From positions 100,566,072 to 100,630,071 of the forward strand of contig OY757014.1 in assembly GCA_963580285.1 (NCBI GenBank): 64,000 nucleotides of DNA. Reading direction: 5' to 3'. The position numbers and the translations under genes were made by a program. This stretch comes from Lucinisca nassula (taxonomy: Eukaryota > Mollusca > Bivalvia > Lucinida > Lucinidae). The notes under the pieces are model-generated. The model made no database searches. It saw nothing but the letters and a program-made list of their open reading frames with translations, and had not been told where the DNA came from. How positions within the stretch are numbered: the stretch's first letter is position 1; the number at the start of each line of letters is the position of its first letter. Positions 45,301 through 57,883 of this stretch are shown in pieces.

Positions 45301-46839
45301 CTTTTTGTAGCTATGTTTAATAGCATGTTCCCACCAAGGACACTTTCTGTAGCCATTTTTAACAGACTGTTCCCACCAAAGACACTTCATGTAGCTATGT
45401 TTAATAGACTGTTCCCAGCATGGACACTTTTTGTAGCTATGTTTATTAGGCTGTTTCCAGTACGGACACTTCTGTATATATGTTTAATAGACTGTTTTCA
45501 ACAAGGACTCTTTCTATACGTATGTTTAATAAACTGTTCCCACCAAGGACACTTTCTGTAGCTATGTTTAATAGAATGTCCCCACCAAGGACACTTTCTG
45601 TAGCCGTTTTTAACAGACTGTTCCCACCAAGGACACTTCATGTAGCTATGTTTAATAGACTGTTCCCAGCATGGACACTTTCTGTAGCTATGTTTAATAG
45701 AATGTTCCCACCAAGGACACTTTTTGTAGCCATTTTAACAGACTGTTCCCACTAAGGACACTTTTTGTAGCTATGTTTAATAGGCTGTTTCCAGCACGGA
45801 CACTTCTGTATATATGTTTAATTGACTGTTTCCAACAAGGACTCTTTCTATACGTATGTTTAATAAACTGTTCCCACCAAGGACACTTTCCGTAGCTATG
45901 TTTAATAGAATGTCCCCACCAAGGACACTTTCTGTAGCCGTTTTTAACAGACTGTTCCCACCAAGGACACTTCATGTAGCTATTTTTAATAGAATGTTCC
46001 CAGCATGGACACTTTTTGTAGCTATGTTTAATAGAATAATCCCACCAAGGACACTTTCTGTAGCCATTTTTAACTGACTGTTCCAACCAAGGACACTTCA
46101 TGTAGCTATGTTTAATAGACTGTTCCCAGCATGGACACATTTTGTAGCTATGTTTAATAGGCTGTTTCCAGCACGGACACTTCTGTATATATGTTTAATA
46201 GACTGTTTCCAACAAGGACTCTTTCTATACGTATGTTTAATAAACTGTTCCCACCAAGAACACTTTCTGTATCTATGTTTAATAGAATGTCCCCACCAAG
46301 GACTCTTTATGTAGCCGTTTTTATCAGACTGTTCCCACAAAGGACACTTCATGTAGCTATGTTTAATAGACTGTTCCCAGCATGGACACCTTTTGTAGCT
46401 ATGTTTAATAGGCTGTTTCCAGCTAGGACACTTCTGTATATATGTTTAATAGACTATTTCCAACAAGGACTCTTTCTATACGTATGTTTAATAAACTGTT
46501 CCCACCAAGGACACTTTCTGTAGCTATGTTTAATAGAATGTCCCCACCAAGGACACTTTCTGTAGCCATGTTTAATAGACTGTTTGCACCAAGGACACTT
46601 TCTGTAATTATGTTTAATAGACTGTTCCCGACAAGGATACTTTCTGTAGCTATGAATATTAGTCTCTTCGCAGCACGGACACTTCTGAAGGTATGTTCAA
46701 TAGACGGACGGACACTCCTGTAGGTATGTTTAATAGACTGTTCCCACCAAGGACACTGTCTGAACCTATGTCAGGTAGACTGTTCCCATCACGGAAACTC
46801 ACTGGAGCTATGATTTATAGACTGTTCCCATCACGTACA
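42328..46839 (+). repeat. Second copy of the 4,512 bp tandem duplication
   Basis: See the first copy. The homologous ends are TCACGTACACT at 42323 and 46835. Beyond 46839 the sequence is unique, with diverged monomers to about 46925. Confidence 0.85.
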
Positions 46840-46925
46840 CTTGTGTAGGTATGTTTAATAGACTGTTCCCAGCACGGACGGTTTCTGAAGCTATGTTCAA
46901 TACACTGTTCCCACCAAAGACACTT

Positions 46926-47693
46926 GTTTCATATGTCGGGGCTGGCAAAACGTATATGTGACGGGACAACACGAGGGAACCTCGAATCTATGTCCACTTG
47001 TGGGGCACTAACGCAAAGGAAATTCTAAGATACTTAGAATCCTTTACAATATTTATATGGAATAAGTCTAATATTTATAAACAACACTGGTTACATAATT
47101 TTACAAAGACAAACTTAAAGGGACAGTTGACTCGCAATCTATTCCACTTAGGTTAAGACAGAATGAAAATTAGTCTGGGCCCAATTAAATTTCTGTCTTA
47201 ATACAAGTGGAATACACTTGAATCACACTTGAATTACACATGAAGTACACACACTCATTCACACCCTCAAATACTTAAGATAATGTTCTTCCTCCCTTCC
47301 TGTTGATGATAAGGACCTGATGAGTGTTTATGGCACCATAATGTTTTATATAAACTTTATATTAACCAGTATATTCACAGTAATGACTGTTTCACCAACC
47401 AGTTTTTGCCTCTGTGTTATACCGTGGCGATTACATCTATAGCTGCTCACCGCCGAATAAAATGTAGTAACAGGGGTGGGGGACACATAAACCCCTTTAC
47501 ATCATTCTATACTCATCATCCATATCATCACTGCATCATATCACTGATGCCTCATATCACTGATGCCTCGTATCACCGTTGTCTTATATCAACGATGCCT
47601 CATATTAACGATGCCTTATATCAACAATGCCTCATATCAATGATTGACGTCAGGTGAGCGATTCAGGCTGCAATGTTGATATTCTATAAGTGT
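46926..47693. other. Loop of the inverted structure, left part
   Basis: Mostly unassigned. 47540-47650 holds about six copies of an ~18 bp repeat built on CTCATATCACTGATGC. No coding sequence recognised. Confidence 0.5.
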
Positions 47694-47790
47694 AACTGCA
47701 ATGTCTCCAACACGGACAGTGGGCGCCCACGAAGGACTGTTCCGGACAAGGTCATAGTGTTGCGTGTTGCAATTATATACTGTAGCCTGT
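47694..47790 (-). repeat. Third copy of the foldback terminal sequence
   Basis: TGCAATGTCTCCAACACGGA through GGACAAGGTCATAGTGTTGC to TTGCAATTATATACTGTAG is the near-exact complement of about 35700-35800 and a diverged match to 59660-59754. Thus 35690-47790 alone could be an element with inverted ends enclosing the left array. Confidence 0.7.
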
Positions 47791-47999
47791 ATTACGTGCT
47801 ATTCGACGTTTAACATTGACAGAGTGCAAATGCCATTTGTAGTTTTGCTTTTTTGTGCTTCATGTTAGCACGTATGGACATGAAGTTGTAAAACAATAAA
47901 ACAACGGACTAAATCCCGCCCAAAATATCGCAACATTTTCTGACTCCGAGAGAACGCATTGTTTGAAGAAAGGATAGGCATGCCCTCTGCCAGGCTGAT

Positions 48000-48380
48000 C
48001 AGGCTCGGAAGAGCCCAGCGGGACCTAAGGTCCGTGTCAATGAATGCGTCTTAAGGAACAGGAGAATATATGATTTAAGGTTGAGGATCCGAACGGTTTC
48101 TTATATAAGGACTTTCATGATAAGAGGGGTGGGTCATGCCCCAGGGGACCCCGGTGTATCCAAGGTCAATGTCGTTAAATTTATCTTACCATAAGAAACA
48201 AGAATACATTGTTTAAGGGTGGGGATCATAAGCAGTTTCCGAGTTATTGCACATTTTATGAAATGAAGGGGTAGGACATGCCCACGGGTGACCCGTTGGG
48301 AACCAAGATCTATGTCAGTATATGTGGTTTATCATAAGGAACAAGAATATAATATAGTCTATAGGGTGTTCCATTAATTC
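48000..48380 (-). repeat. Diverged tandem repeat, same family as 1081-1480
   Basis: Units with GGGGTGGGTCATGCCCC, AAGGAACAAGAATA and GTCCGTGTCAATG-like segments recur about every 130-150 bases. They match the first-kilobase family on the opposite strand. Confidence 0.45.
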
Positions 48381-48439
48381 TGTCACTGTTTCGTGACCAT
48401 ACTGCACTACAAGAGTAAGGGGTGCAATAAAAAACAACA

Positions 48440-50330
48440 AGAGGATCATTATGGTCCTGTATCGCTAACCTGAGTACAAGTCTGTTCAACACTTCCTCAG
48501 AATAAACAATTTGAAGTTTTCCACAATTGGCCATTATGACCTACATAGTGGAACCAGGTGAACGAATCTGAACAAGGTCGATGTCAGGATGTATCTGACC
48601 GAGTGTGATCAAAATCCATGAGAAAAATCCGTTTGAAAATTTCCACCATGTCAGCCATAATATGACCTGCTTATGAACTGGAGCAGAAACATTTGAACAA
48701 ATCTGAGAAAGATCAATGTCAGGATGCTAATGACCAAGTTTGATCAAATTCCAATCAAAGGTTCATGAGAAGTTGTTTGAAGTTTTTTATGATGTCAGCC
48801 ATTTTGACCTACTTATGCACTGGATAAATTTGAGACTGGTCCATAATTATATGGATGCTTCTGACCAAGTTTCAACAAATTCTGTTTATCTGTTAATGAG
48901 AAAAAGCCATTTTATTTTTTTCAAGATGACAGCCATTTTGACCTACTTATGCAGTAAAGTGAACCATTTGCATAAATTTGAGACTGGTCCAAATAAGGAT
49001 GCTTCTGACCAAGTTTGATCTGTTCATGAGAAAAAGCCATGTAAAGTTATTTCAAGATGGCGGCCATAATGACCTACTTATTCATTGGAGAGGGCTCATT
49101 TGAATAAAACTGAGAGAGGTTGATGCCAGGATGCTTCAGGTCAAGTTTTTGAAGAGCTGTTGTTTGAACAAAATACACTTCGTAAATACAAACTATGTCA
49201 CTGTGACCTAATTTCACTACAGATTTGGATGATATGAATAATCTTGAGAACCAAGGTCCCAACGATGTCTCATACCAATTTTGAGTCAACTATAACAAGC
49301 TTTTTCGGATACTAAGTCAATTTAGTTGTTTTGCTATTTTTAGCTCACTGAGACGAAGTCTCAGTGTAGCTATTGTGATCACTTTTTGTCTGTCCGTCCG
49401 TCCGTCCGTCGTCCGTAAACACTTGTTCAAACGACTTCTTCTCCGAAACCACTGCACCTACGACTCTCAAAATTTATATGCAGCATGATCAGACTCGAGA
49501 CTTACAAGTTTGCGAAAATTATCCGGGTTGACAATCCAAGATGGCCGCCGTTACTAAAAATAGCAAAAACAACTAAATCGACTTTTCTCTAGAACCGCAT
49601 GGTATAATTGGCTGATTTTTGGTATTGAGCTTCGATGGGCACTAGGTTCTCAAATTTATATACAAAAACTCTGTAGTGGAATTAGGTCACGGTGACCTAC
49701 TTTATATTTACGACATATATTTTGTTCAAATGGCATCTCCTCGAAAACCAATGCTCTGATTTTGACCAAACTTGATCTGAAGCATTCTGATATCAGTATT
49801 TCTCAGATTTGTTCAAATGGTTCCGCCTCGATGCATAAGTAGGTCATAATGGAAAAAACTTCAAACTGCTAATTCTCGTGAACTGGTGAAAGGGATTTGA
49901 TCAGACATGGTCAGAAGCATCCATGCATCAATCAGTATTAGATATATTCAAATGGTTCCACTCCGATGCATAAGTAGGTCAAAATGGTCGATATCGGGAA
50001 AACTTCAGACCGCTGATTCTCGTGAATGGATGTACAGAATTTGATTAAACATGGTCAGAAGCATCCTTACATCAACCTGTAGCAGATTTATTCGAATGGT
50101 TCCACTCCGATGCATAAGTAGGTCATAATGGCTGACATCGTGAAAAACATCAAATTGCTGATTCTCATTAATGGCTGAACGGAATTTGATCAAACTTGGT
50201 CAGAAAGATCCTTACATCAACCTGTATCAGATTTATTCAAATGGTTCCACTCCAATGCATAACTAGGTGATAATGGACGACATCATGAAAAATTTTAAAC
50301 TGCTGATTCTCTTTAATGGATGAACAGAAT
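48440..50330. repeat. Palindrome-like repeat block in the loop
   Basis: Left half units (CAAGTTTGATC, CATTTTGACCTACTTATGCA) are repeated in inverse orientation in the right half (TGCATAAGTAGGTCATAATG, GATCAAACTTGGTCAGAA). The centre (49322-49582) is bounded by inverted TTTAGTTGTTTT and GCTATTTTTAG and holds CTCACTGAGACGAAGTCTCA and GTCC repeats. The left edge (48455) has the GGTCCTGTATCGCT end motif. No protein. Confidence 0.55.
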
Positions 50331-50835
50331 TGGATCAAACTTGGAACCGTCTATTAAACATACCTACAGCAGTGTCCGTCGTAGGAAGAGAAAGTGTCCT
50401 TGTCGGGAACAGTCTATTAAACATAACTACAGAAAGTGCCCTTGGTGGGAACAGTCTATTAAACAGACCTAAAGAAGTGTCCGTGCTGGGAACAGTCTAT
50501 AAAGCATACCTAAAGAAGTGTCCTTGATGGGAACAGTCCATTAAAAATACCTAAAGAAGTGTCCGTCTTGGGAACAGTCTATCAAACATAACTACAGAAA
50601 GTGTCCTTGGTGGGAACAGTCTATTAAACATACCTAAAGAAGTGTCCATGCTGGGAAAAGTCTATTAAACATAACTACAGAAAGTGTCCTTGGTAGGAAC
50701 AGTTTATAAAACATACCTAAAGAAGTATCTGTGCTGGAAACAGTCTATTAAACATACCTAAATAAGTGTCCGTGCTGGGAACAGTCTATTAAACATACTT
50801 TAAGAAGTGTCCATGCTGGGAATAGTCTATTAAAC

Positions 50836-50993
50836 ACCGCAGGACCATTGGTCCTGAATCGCTCACCTGACGTCAATCAACCCAGCGGTTCTAGAGGAGA
50901 AGACATTTAAAAATGTGGACACACAGGCACACGACAGACAAACTCTGACCACCCTATAAGTTCACCAATGAGCTTTCGGCTCAGGTGAGATAA
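50836..50993. mobile_element. Short hairpin-ended element inside the satellite
   Basis: Carries the palindrome AGGACCATTGGTCCT, TCGCTCACCTGA, then a short body and GGCTCAGGTGAG. It is a minimal version of the 16667 and 21772 elements without tandem units. Confidence 0.6.
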
Positions 50994-51139
50994 TAACTAT
51001 CAATGGGAACATTCTATCAAACATAGCTACAGAAAGTGTTCTTGGTGGGAACAGTCTATTAAACATAGCAACAGTAAGTGTCCATGCTTGGAACAGTCTA
51101 TTAAACAGAGCTGCAGAAAGTGTCCTTGGTGGGAACATA

Positions 51140-51340
51140 AACATTGAATCCTTAAGATTTTTCTAATCAAGAAAGTTTGTGCTCAAAAAAATAATCTTAC
51201 CAGATCTCAATAAAATTTTTGGAGTCTGGGTGAAAAATAGTGGGTTGTTCGGGGGACAGCAAGCAAACATTTTTTATGGATGGCCTCAGCTCCGTTTTCA
51301 GGAATGTACACTTATTTGGACTTTCTCCTACACATAACTA
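51140..51340. other. Non-satellite spacer within the right array
   Basis: About 200 unique bases between diverged monomers. No feature recognised. Confidence 0.5.
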
Positions 51341-54300
51341 CAGCAGTGTCTGTGATGGGAACCGTCTATTAAATATACCTACAGCAGTGTCCGTCGTAGG
51401 AAGAGAAAGTGTCCTTGTCGGGAACAGTCTATTAAACAAAACTACAGAAAGTGTCCTTGGTGGGAACAGTCTATTAAACAGACCTAAAGAAGTGTCCGTG
51501 ATGGGAACAGTCTATAAAGCATACCTACAGAAGTGTCCTTGGTGGGAACAGTCCATTAAAATACCTAAAGAAGTGTCCGTGTTGGGAACAGTCTATCAAA
51601 CATAACTACAGAAAGTGTCCTTGGTGGGAACAGTCTATTAAACATACCTAAAGAAGTGTCCATGCTGGGAAAAGTCTATTAAACATAACTACAGAAAGTG
51701 TCCTTGGTAGGAACAGTTTATAAAACATACCTAAAGAAGTGTCTGTGCTGGAAACAGTCTATTAAACATACCTAAATAAGTGTCCGTGCGGGGAACAGTC
51801 TATTAAACATAGCTACATGAAGTGTCCTTGGTGGGAACAGTCTGTTAAAAATGACTACAGAAAGTGTCATTGGTGGGAACATTCTATTAAACATAACTAC
51901 AAAAAGTGTCCATGCTGGGAACAGTCTATTAAACATAGCTACATGAAGTGTCCTTGGTGGGAACAGTCTGTTAAAAACGGCTACAGAAAGTGTCCTTGGT
52001 GGGGACATTCTATTAAACATAGCTACAGAAAGTGTCCTTGGTGGGAACAGTTTATTAAACATACGTATAGAAAGAGTCCTTGTTGGAAACAGTCTATTAA
52101 ACATATATACAGAAGTGTCCGTGCTGGAAACAGCCTATTAAACATAGCTACAAAAAGTGTCCATGCTGGGAACAGTCTATTAAACATAGCTACATGAAGT
52201 GTCCTTGGTGGGAAAAGTCTGTTAAAAACGGCTACAGAAAGTGTCCTTGGTGGGAACATTCTATTAAACATAGCTACAAAAAGTGTCCATGCTTGGAACA
52301 GTCTATTAAACATAGCTACATGAAGTGTCCTTGGTGGGAACAGTCTGTTAAAAACGGCTACAGAAAGTGTCCTTGGTGGGAACAGTCTATTAAACATAGC
52401 TACATGAAGTGTCCATGCTGGGAACAGTCTATTAAACATAGCTACATTAAGTGTCCTTGGTGGGAACAGTCTATTAAAAATGTCTACAGAAAGTGTCCTT
52501 GGTGGGAACATTCTATTCAACATAACTACAAAAAGTGTCCATGCTGGGAACAGTCTATTAAACATAGCTACATGAAGTGTCCTTGGTGGGAACAGTCTGT
52601 TAAAAACGGCTACAGAAAGAGTCCTTGGTGGGGACATTCTATTAAACATAGCTACAGAAAGTATCCTTGTTGGGAACAGTTTATTAAACATACGTATAGA
52701 AAGAGTCCTTGTTGGAAACAGTCTATTTAACATATATACAGAAGTGTCCGTGCTGGAAACAGCCTTTTAAACATAGCTACAAAAAGTGTCCTTAGTGGGA
52801 ACAGTCTGTTAAAAATGGCTTCAGAAAGTGTCCTTGGTGGGAACATTCTATTAAACATAGCTACAGAAAGTGTCCTTGGTGGGAACAGTTTATTAAACAT
52901 ACGTATAGAAAGAGACCTTGTTGGAAACAGTCCATTAAACATATATACAGAAGTGTCCGTGCTGGAAACAGCCTATTAAACATAGCTACAAAAAGTGTCC
53001 ATGCTGGCACCAGTCTATTAAACATAGCTACATGAAGTGTCCTTGGTGGGAACAGTCTGTTAAAAATGGCTACAGAAAGTGTCCTTGGTTGGAACATTCT
53101 ATTAAACATAGTTACAAAAAGTGTCCATGCTGGGAACAGTCTATTAAACATAGCTACATGAAGTGTCCTTGGTGGGAACAGTCTGTTAAAAACGGCTACA
53201 GAAAGTGTCCTTGGTGGGGACATTCTATTAAACATAGCTACAGAAAGTGTCCTTGGTGGGAACAGTTTATTAAACATACGTATAGAAAGAGTCCTTGTTG
53301 GAAACAGTCTATTAAACATATATACAGAAGTGTCCGTGCTGGAAACAGCCTATTAAACATAGCTACAAAAAGTGTCCATGCTGGGAACAGTCTATTAAAC
53401 ATAGCTACATGAAGTGTCCTTGGTGGGAAAGTCTGTTAAAAATGGCTACAGAAAGTGTCCTTGGTGGGAACATTCTATTAAACATAGCTACAAAAAGTGC
53501 CCATGCTGGGAACAGTTTATTAAACATAGCTACATGAAATGTCCTTGGTGGGAACAGTCTGTTAAAAACGGCTACAGAAAGTGTCCTTGGTGGGAACATT
53601 CTTTTAAACATAGCTACAAAAAGTGTCCATGCTGGGAACAGTCTATTAAACATAGCTACATGAAGTGTCCTTGGTGGGAACAGTCTATTAAACATAGCTA
53701 CAAAAAGTGTTCATGCTGGGAACAGTCTATTAAACATAGCTACATGAAGTGTCCTTGGTGGAAACAGTCTGTTAAAAACGGCTACAGAAAGTGTCATATA
53801 TACAGAAGTGTCTGTGCTGGAAACAGCCTATTAAACATAGCTACAAAAAGTGTCCATGCTGGGAACAGGCTATTAAACATAGCTACATGAAGTGTCTTTG
53901 GGTGGAACAGTCTGTTAAAAATGGCTACAGAAAGTGTCCTTGGTGGGAACATTCTATTAAACATAGCTACAAAAAGTGTCCATGCTGGGAACAGTCTATT
54001 AAACATAGCTACTTGAAGTGTCCTTGGTGGGAATAGTCTGTTAAAAACGGCTACAGAAAGTGTCCTTGGTGGGAACATTCTATTAAACATAGCTGCAAAA
54101 AGTGTCCATGATGGGAACAGTCTATTAAACATAGCTACATGAAGTGTCCATGCTGGGAACAGTCTTTTAAACATAGCTACATGAAGTGTCCTTGGTGGGA
54201 ACAGTCTGTTAAAAATGTCTACAGAAAGTGTCCTTGGTGGGAACATTCTATTAAACATAACTACAAAAAGTCTCCATGCTGGGAACAGTCTATTAAACAT

Positions 54301-55185
54301 AGCTACATGAAGTGTCCGTGCTGGAAACAGCCTATTCAACATAGCTACAAAAAGTGTCCTTAGTGGGAACAGTCTGTTAAAAATGGCTACAGAAAGTGTC
54401 CTTGGTGGGAACATTCTATTAAACATAGCTACAGAAAGTGTCCTTGGTGGGAACAGTTTATTAAACATACGTATAGAAAGAGACCTTGTTGGAAACAGTC
54501 TATTAAACATATAATACAGAAGTGTCCGTGCTGGAAACAGCCTATTAAACATAGCTACAAAAAGTGTCCATGCTGGGAACAGTCTATTAAACATAGCTAC
54601 AGAAAGTGTGCTTGGTGGGAACTTCTTATTAAACATACGTATAGAAAGTGTCCTTGTTGGAAACAGTCCATTAAACATATATACAGAAGTGTCCGTGCTG
54701 GAAACAGTCTATTAAACATACCAACAGAAGTATCCGTGATGGGAACAATATATTAAACATACCTACAGAAAGTGTCCTTGATGGGAACAGTCTATTAAAC
54801 GTAGGCTACAGAAAGTGTCCTTGCTGGGAACAGACTATGAAGCGTACTACAGAAAGTGTCCGTGGTGGAAACAGTCTTTTAAATATACCTACAGAAAGTG
54901 TCCATGCTAGGACCAGTCTTTTAATGATAGCTTTAGAAAGTGTCCGTGCTGGAAAATGTCTACTAACCATAACTACGAAAAGTGTCCTTGGTGGGAACAG
55001 TCTATTTAACATACCTATATAATTGTCCGGGCTGGGAACAGTCTATAAACATACCTACAGAAGTGTCTGTGCTTGGAACAGTCTATAAAACATACCTACA
55101 GAAAGTGTCCTTGGTGGGAACAGTCTATTAAACATACCTATATAAATTGTCCTTGCTGGGAACAATCTATTAAAGGAGTCCATGT

Positions 55186-55961
55186 ATGGAATCCACCAAT
55201 CGCTAAAAACAATTGCAGGAAATTGTTCAAATGTCTAGTTTGCTTTAAATCATGTGTATTAAATAAGGCTAAAAGGGATGCCCTTTGAGAACCATGAACC
55301 ATGAACGCATTCAAAAACGAAAATAGCAGAATCCATTGGTTGTTTGGGCCAGACAAGCTTGTTTCGGCCCTCAAGGCCTCATCAGTAGCCCTAAAAGAAA
55401 TGCTGAAAACGAGTATCAGCGGTTACGAGTATCAGCGTAAAACGTGGAAAATGACGTTGAAAATTGACGTTACGTCAGAAGAAATTTCCAGTTTAATTTA
55501 ACGTCATGCGACAAATTTTGTCTACAGATTATTTTGCTCCAGACAAGTGGAAAGTGCATGGATTTGTATGCGGTTTGTAGCCTGCTTCCACAATAGAATA
55601 ATTTTTGTCTTTTAGTCAGAATGTTTCTTTTGTAAGGACTAATTGATTTTTAATAAGCTGGGTTAAATGCTTCTTTAAATGGACATTTTACTGACTCCTT
55701 TGATATTCATTTGGGATCACGATACAATAAAAAACATCCCTTCGAATTAAACGTTGTTCTTCTTCTTTGTCCTGATGCAAAATAAATAGATGACTGACGG
55801 ATGTTTTTAAGGTAACCGGGCGCCAAGGGCACATAGGGGCTACCCCCAGTTCGCCAGCTGGGATTAGTTGGAGGTACTGCTCTTTTCCCTAGGCTGCCAA
55901 TATGCTGACTCCTGTCTGCTTGACAGTTATCAGCTAGTCGATTGGGAGTTAGGTGACTTCA
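55186..55961 (-). repeat. Right arm of the large inverted repeat, inner part
   Basis: Complement of 36085-36890, block by block, including the ribozyme and the GGTAACCGGGCGCC motif (55807-55849). It ends where the 3.2 kb insertion begins. Confidence 0.85.
55346..55391 (-). ncRNA. Type I hammerhead ribozyme (HHR-f), pointing into the satellite array
   Basis: Exact complement of HHR-e. All core and stem positions are retained, although the neighbouring arm sequence shows several differences. Confidence 0.85.
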
Positions 55962-57883
55962 TTCGCGGATTGTTGTTGTTTTCCAGTTTCCCCGTGTCGC
56001 GGTTCGTCAGCTGGTGGGGTCCCAGGGAACGAATCCATGCTGGCACTACACCGTAGCCGTTCGGTGGTACCCCTATTCCCCGTTGCCGGTGAACAGGGAG
56101 ACCATCGCTCGGCTCCAGTCCCGTCCGTCCATGTTTGTCGTCTCACGTCTCAGGTGTCTCCGAGCCCACGGGCATCCCCTTGCCCTGTAGCCAATCGCCG
56201 AGCTCCGTCCTGAGAGGTTTGTGAAACGGTGCCGTGACCTTTCCAGGTCTCGGTGGGGCATATATTTTGTCTTCCCGTTTGCTTCAGGAGTACATGTGTC
56301 CTGTCGCTAAAGGGCATCTTTAAATGTAGGAGTTTCTGGGCTAGGCGTGCTTCATATTTCAAGGGCTGTGGATATGTTGCACAGTTCCAATGTGAGCCTT
56401 TGTTTTTGTGCAACATAGTTTAGTTGTAGTAATTTGGAACTCCATTCTAAAGGTTTGGCTGCGTGATTGCACTGCGTTTAAGTTATAGCAGTGCTGTGCC
56501 TTGGGTTTTTGCGGTTTGCCGCAAAGGGGTGTGGGTTGTTTTGTGTAACAGGGTAGGCTCCGAGTTTGAACTTATCATTAAGGGGATCGTTTAGCAGTTA
56601 ATTTTGTTTGAAAGTTTCATTGCGATTTGGAAGACGTTTCTAAAGATTGCTATACACGTTTCCATGTTACGTGTTATGCACCTTATATTCAATCAGGGGA
56701 TTCGAGACAAAGTTTTTTAGCCATTTTGTGGTGCTTATTTGCACCACAAAATTGTAGAGTCCATCCATTTCTTTCTTCTAGCTTGTAGCTTCAGCCGCAT
56801 CTACACCCTCACGCCAGCACCATGTCTATGGATGTCGTCTACGCTTTTTGTATCAATTTTGATATTGGTATTTTTGTTTTTTATTTTTTTTTGTTTGATT
56901 TTTGCATATTGTTGTAACGTATGTACATTTTTACATTATTTGGTCTGTGCCCCCAGCTTATTGAGTATATATGCGGGCGGATGTGCTCGCCCCGCCACGG
57001 ACCTGTCGTGTTTGTTTTTCTTGTGCTTTAAAGATGGTGTTGTCCGTTTTGGGGCAAGCCCACCCGCTCTCTTATGCTGGGTAGGACAGTTTTTGTACCT
57101 GCAAGGTTGTGCTTGTAGATTATATTTTGTGATTTTTGTTTATTCTGTACATACAACATATAGTATAGTGTGACGGCCTCCGCCGTCTCGGGCCCAAGTT
57201 CGTGTTTATTTTAGTTTGACCTCTATCGCGGAGGATGTGGAAGTAGGTCAATCTCCTTTTCTGCATTTTTTGTTAAAGTGAGGAAAATGTGGTGCCCTCC
57301 TCCACGTAGGATGTCATATTCTGTGGGACCGTAAGTGGGTCATTCTGAGTCGCCATGTTTACATGTCATTATCGCATCCTACTGGAAGGAAGGCACCATA
57401 GGAGGAATTGTATTCCTACCTAGTCGTTTGAGGGCCCGAGATATCGTGTGCCGATCTCGTTAGCAATGCAGTTAGTACAGATTCATAGGTCGCTTACAAG
57501 CGTCCGCCTGCGCATGTGCGCAGTCGAGCACTCCTATGCGATCTTGTTTTTATGTGTCATATTTACAGTTAACAATGTTTGAAATCGCTTTTTGGGAACT
57601 AAACTCTCCTTCTTCTTCTTCTTCTATCTCCAGATTTTTGATCTCTCTTTTCCTATACTATCCTCTCTACAGGATTCCTACTCTACAACTATTCTACAAC
57701 TATCGCTTTATCTACCTAATTGAGCATTGCGTGGGTGGATGTATGTTGTTTTAGTTTTGCGTGGGTGGTTGTGTGTTGATGCCCTCCTTCAGGGTCGCGC
57801 TAAGTCATGCCCTAGTTAGTTAGTTTATTTCCCTTATCTGTATAAATATATGGTCGTCTTGACCGTCCGTTTTAATTACGGTC

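Larger units (their letters stand above)
36880..46925 (+). repeat. 42 bp minisatellite array, left (about 10 kb)
   Basis: The consensus unit is GGACACTTTCTGTAGCTATG followed by TTTAATAGACTGTTCCCACC and AA, 42 bp. As 42 is a multiple of three, long frames open on both strands: plus MFNRLFPPRTLSVA, minus KHSYRKCPWWEQSI, 14 residues per unit. Units vary by recurring types (AGCATGGACAC, AACAAGGACTC, GTTTTTAACAG) in higher-order blocks of about 250-380 bp. Stops and missing starts make translation unlikely. The outermost ~500 bp is more diverged than the core. Confidence 0.9.
50345..55185 (-). repeat. 42 bp minisatellite array, right (about 4.8 kb, inverted)
   Basis: Same monomer and monomer types as the left array, on the opposite strand. 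An early segment is duplicated with an offset of about 1,015 bp (50345 and 51360, both with GTCCGTCGTAGGAAGAGAAA). The array is interrupted by a small element (50836-50993) and a unique spacer (51140-51340). The innermost-to-arm segment 54700-55185 mirrors 36880-37440. Confidence 0.9.

Noticed and set aside
36880..46925. CRISPR-like look of the 42 bp array
   Set aside because: Repeats are contiguous without unique spacers and the genome is eukaryotic with no cas genes.
36880..55185. Dozens of ORFs of 80-294 codons across the 42 bp arrays taken as a gene family
   Set aside because: All follow from a stop-free unit whose length is a multiple of three; frames are open on both strands and start and stop at random monomer variants.
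56739..57173. 144-codon hydrophobic ORF as a membrane protein
   Set aside because: T-rich sequence inside the 3.2 kb insertion gives Phe/Leu-rich frames; no conserved motif and no start context that stands out.
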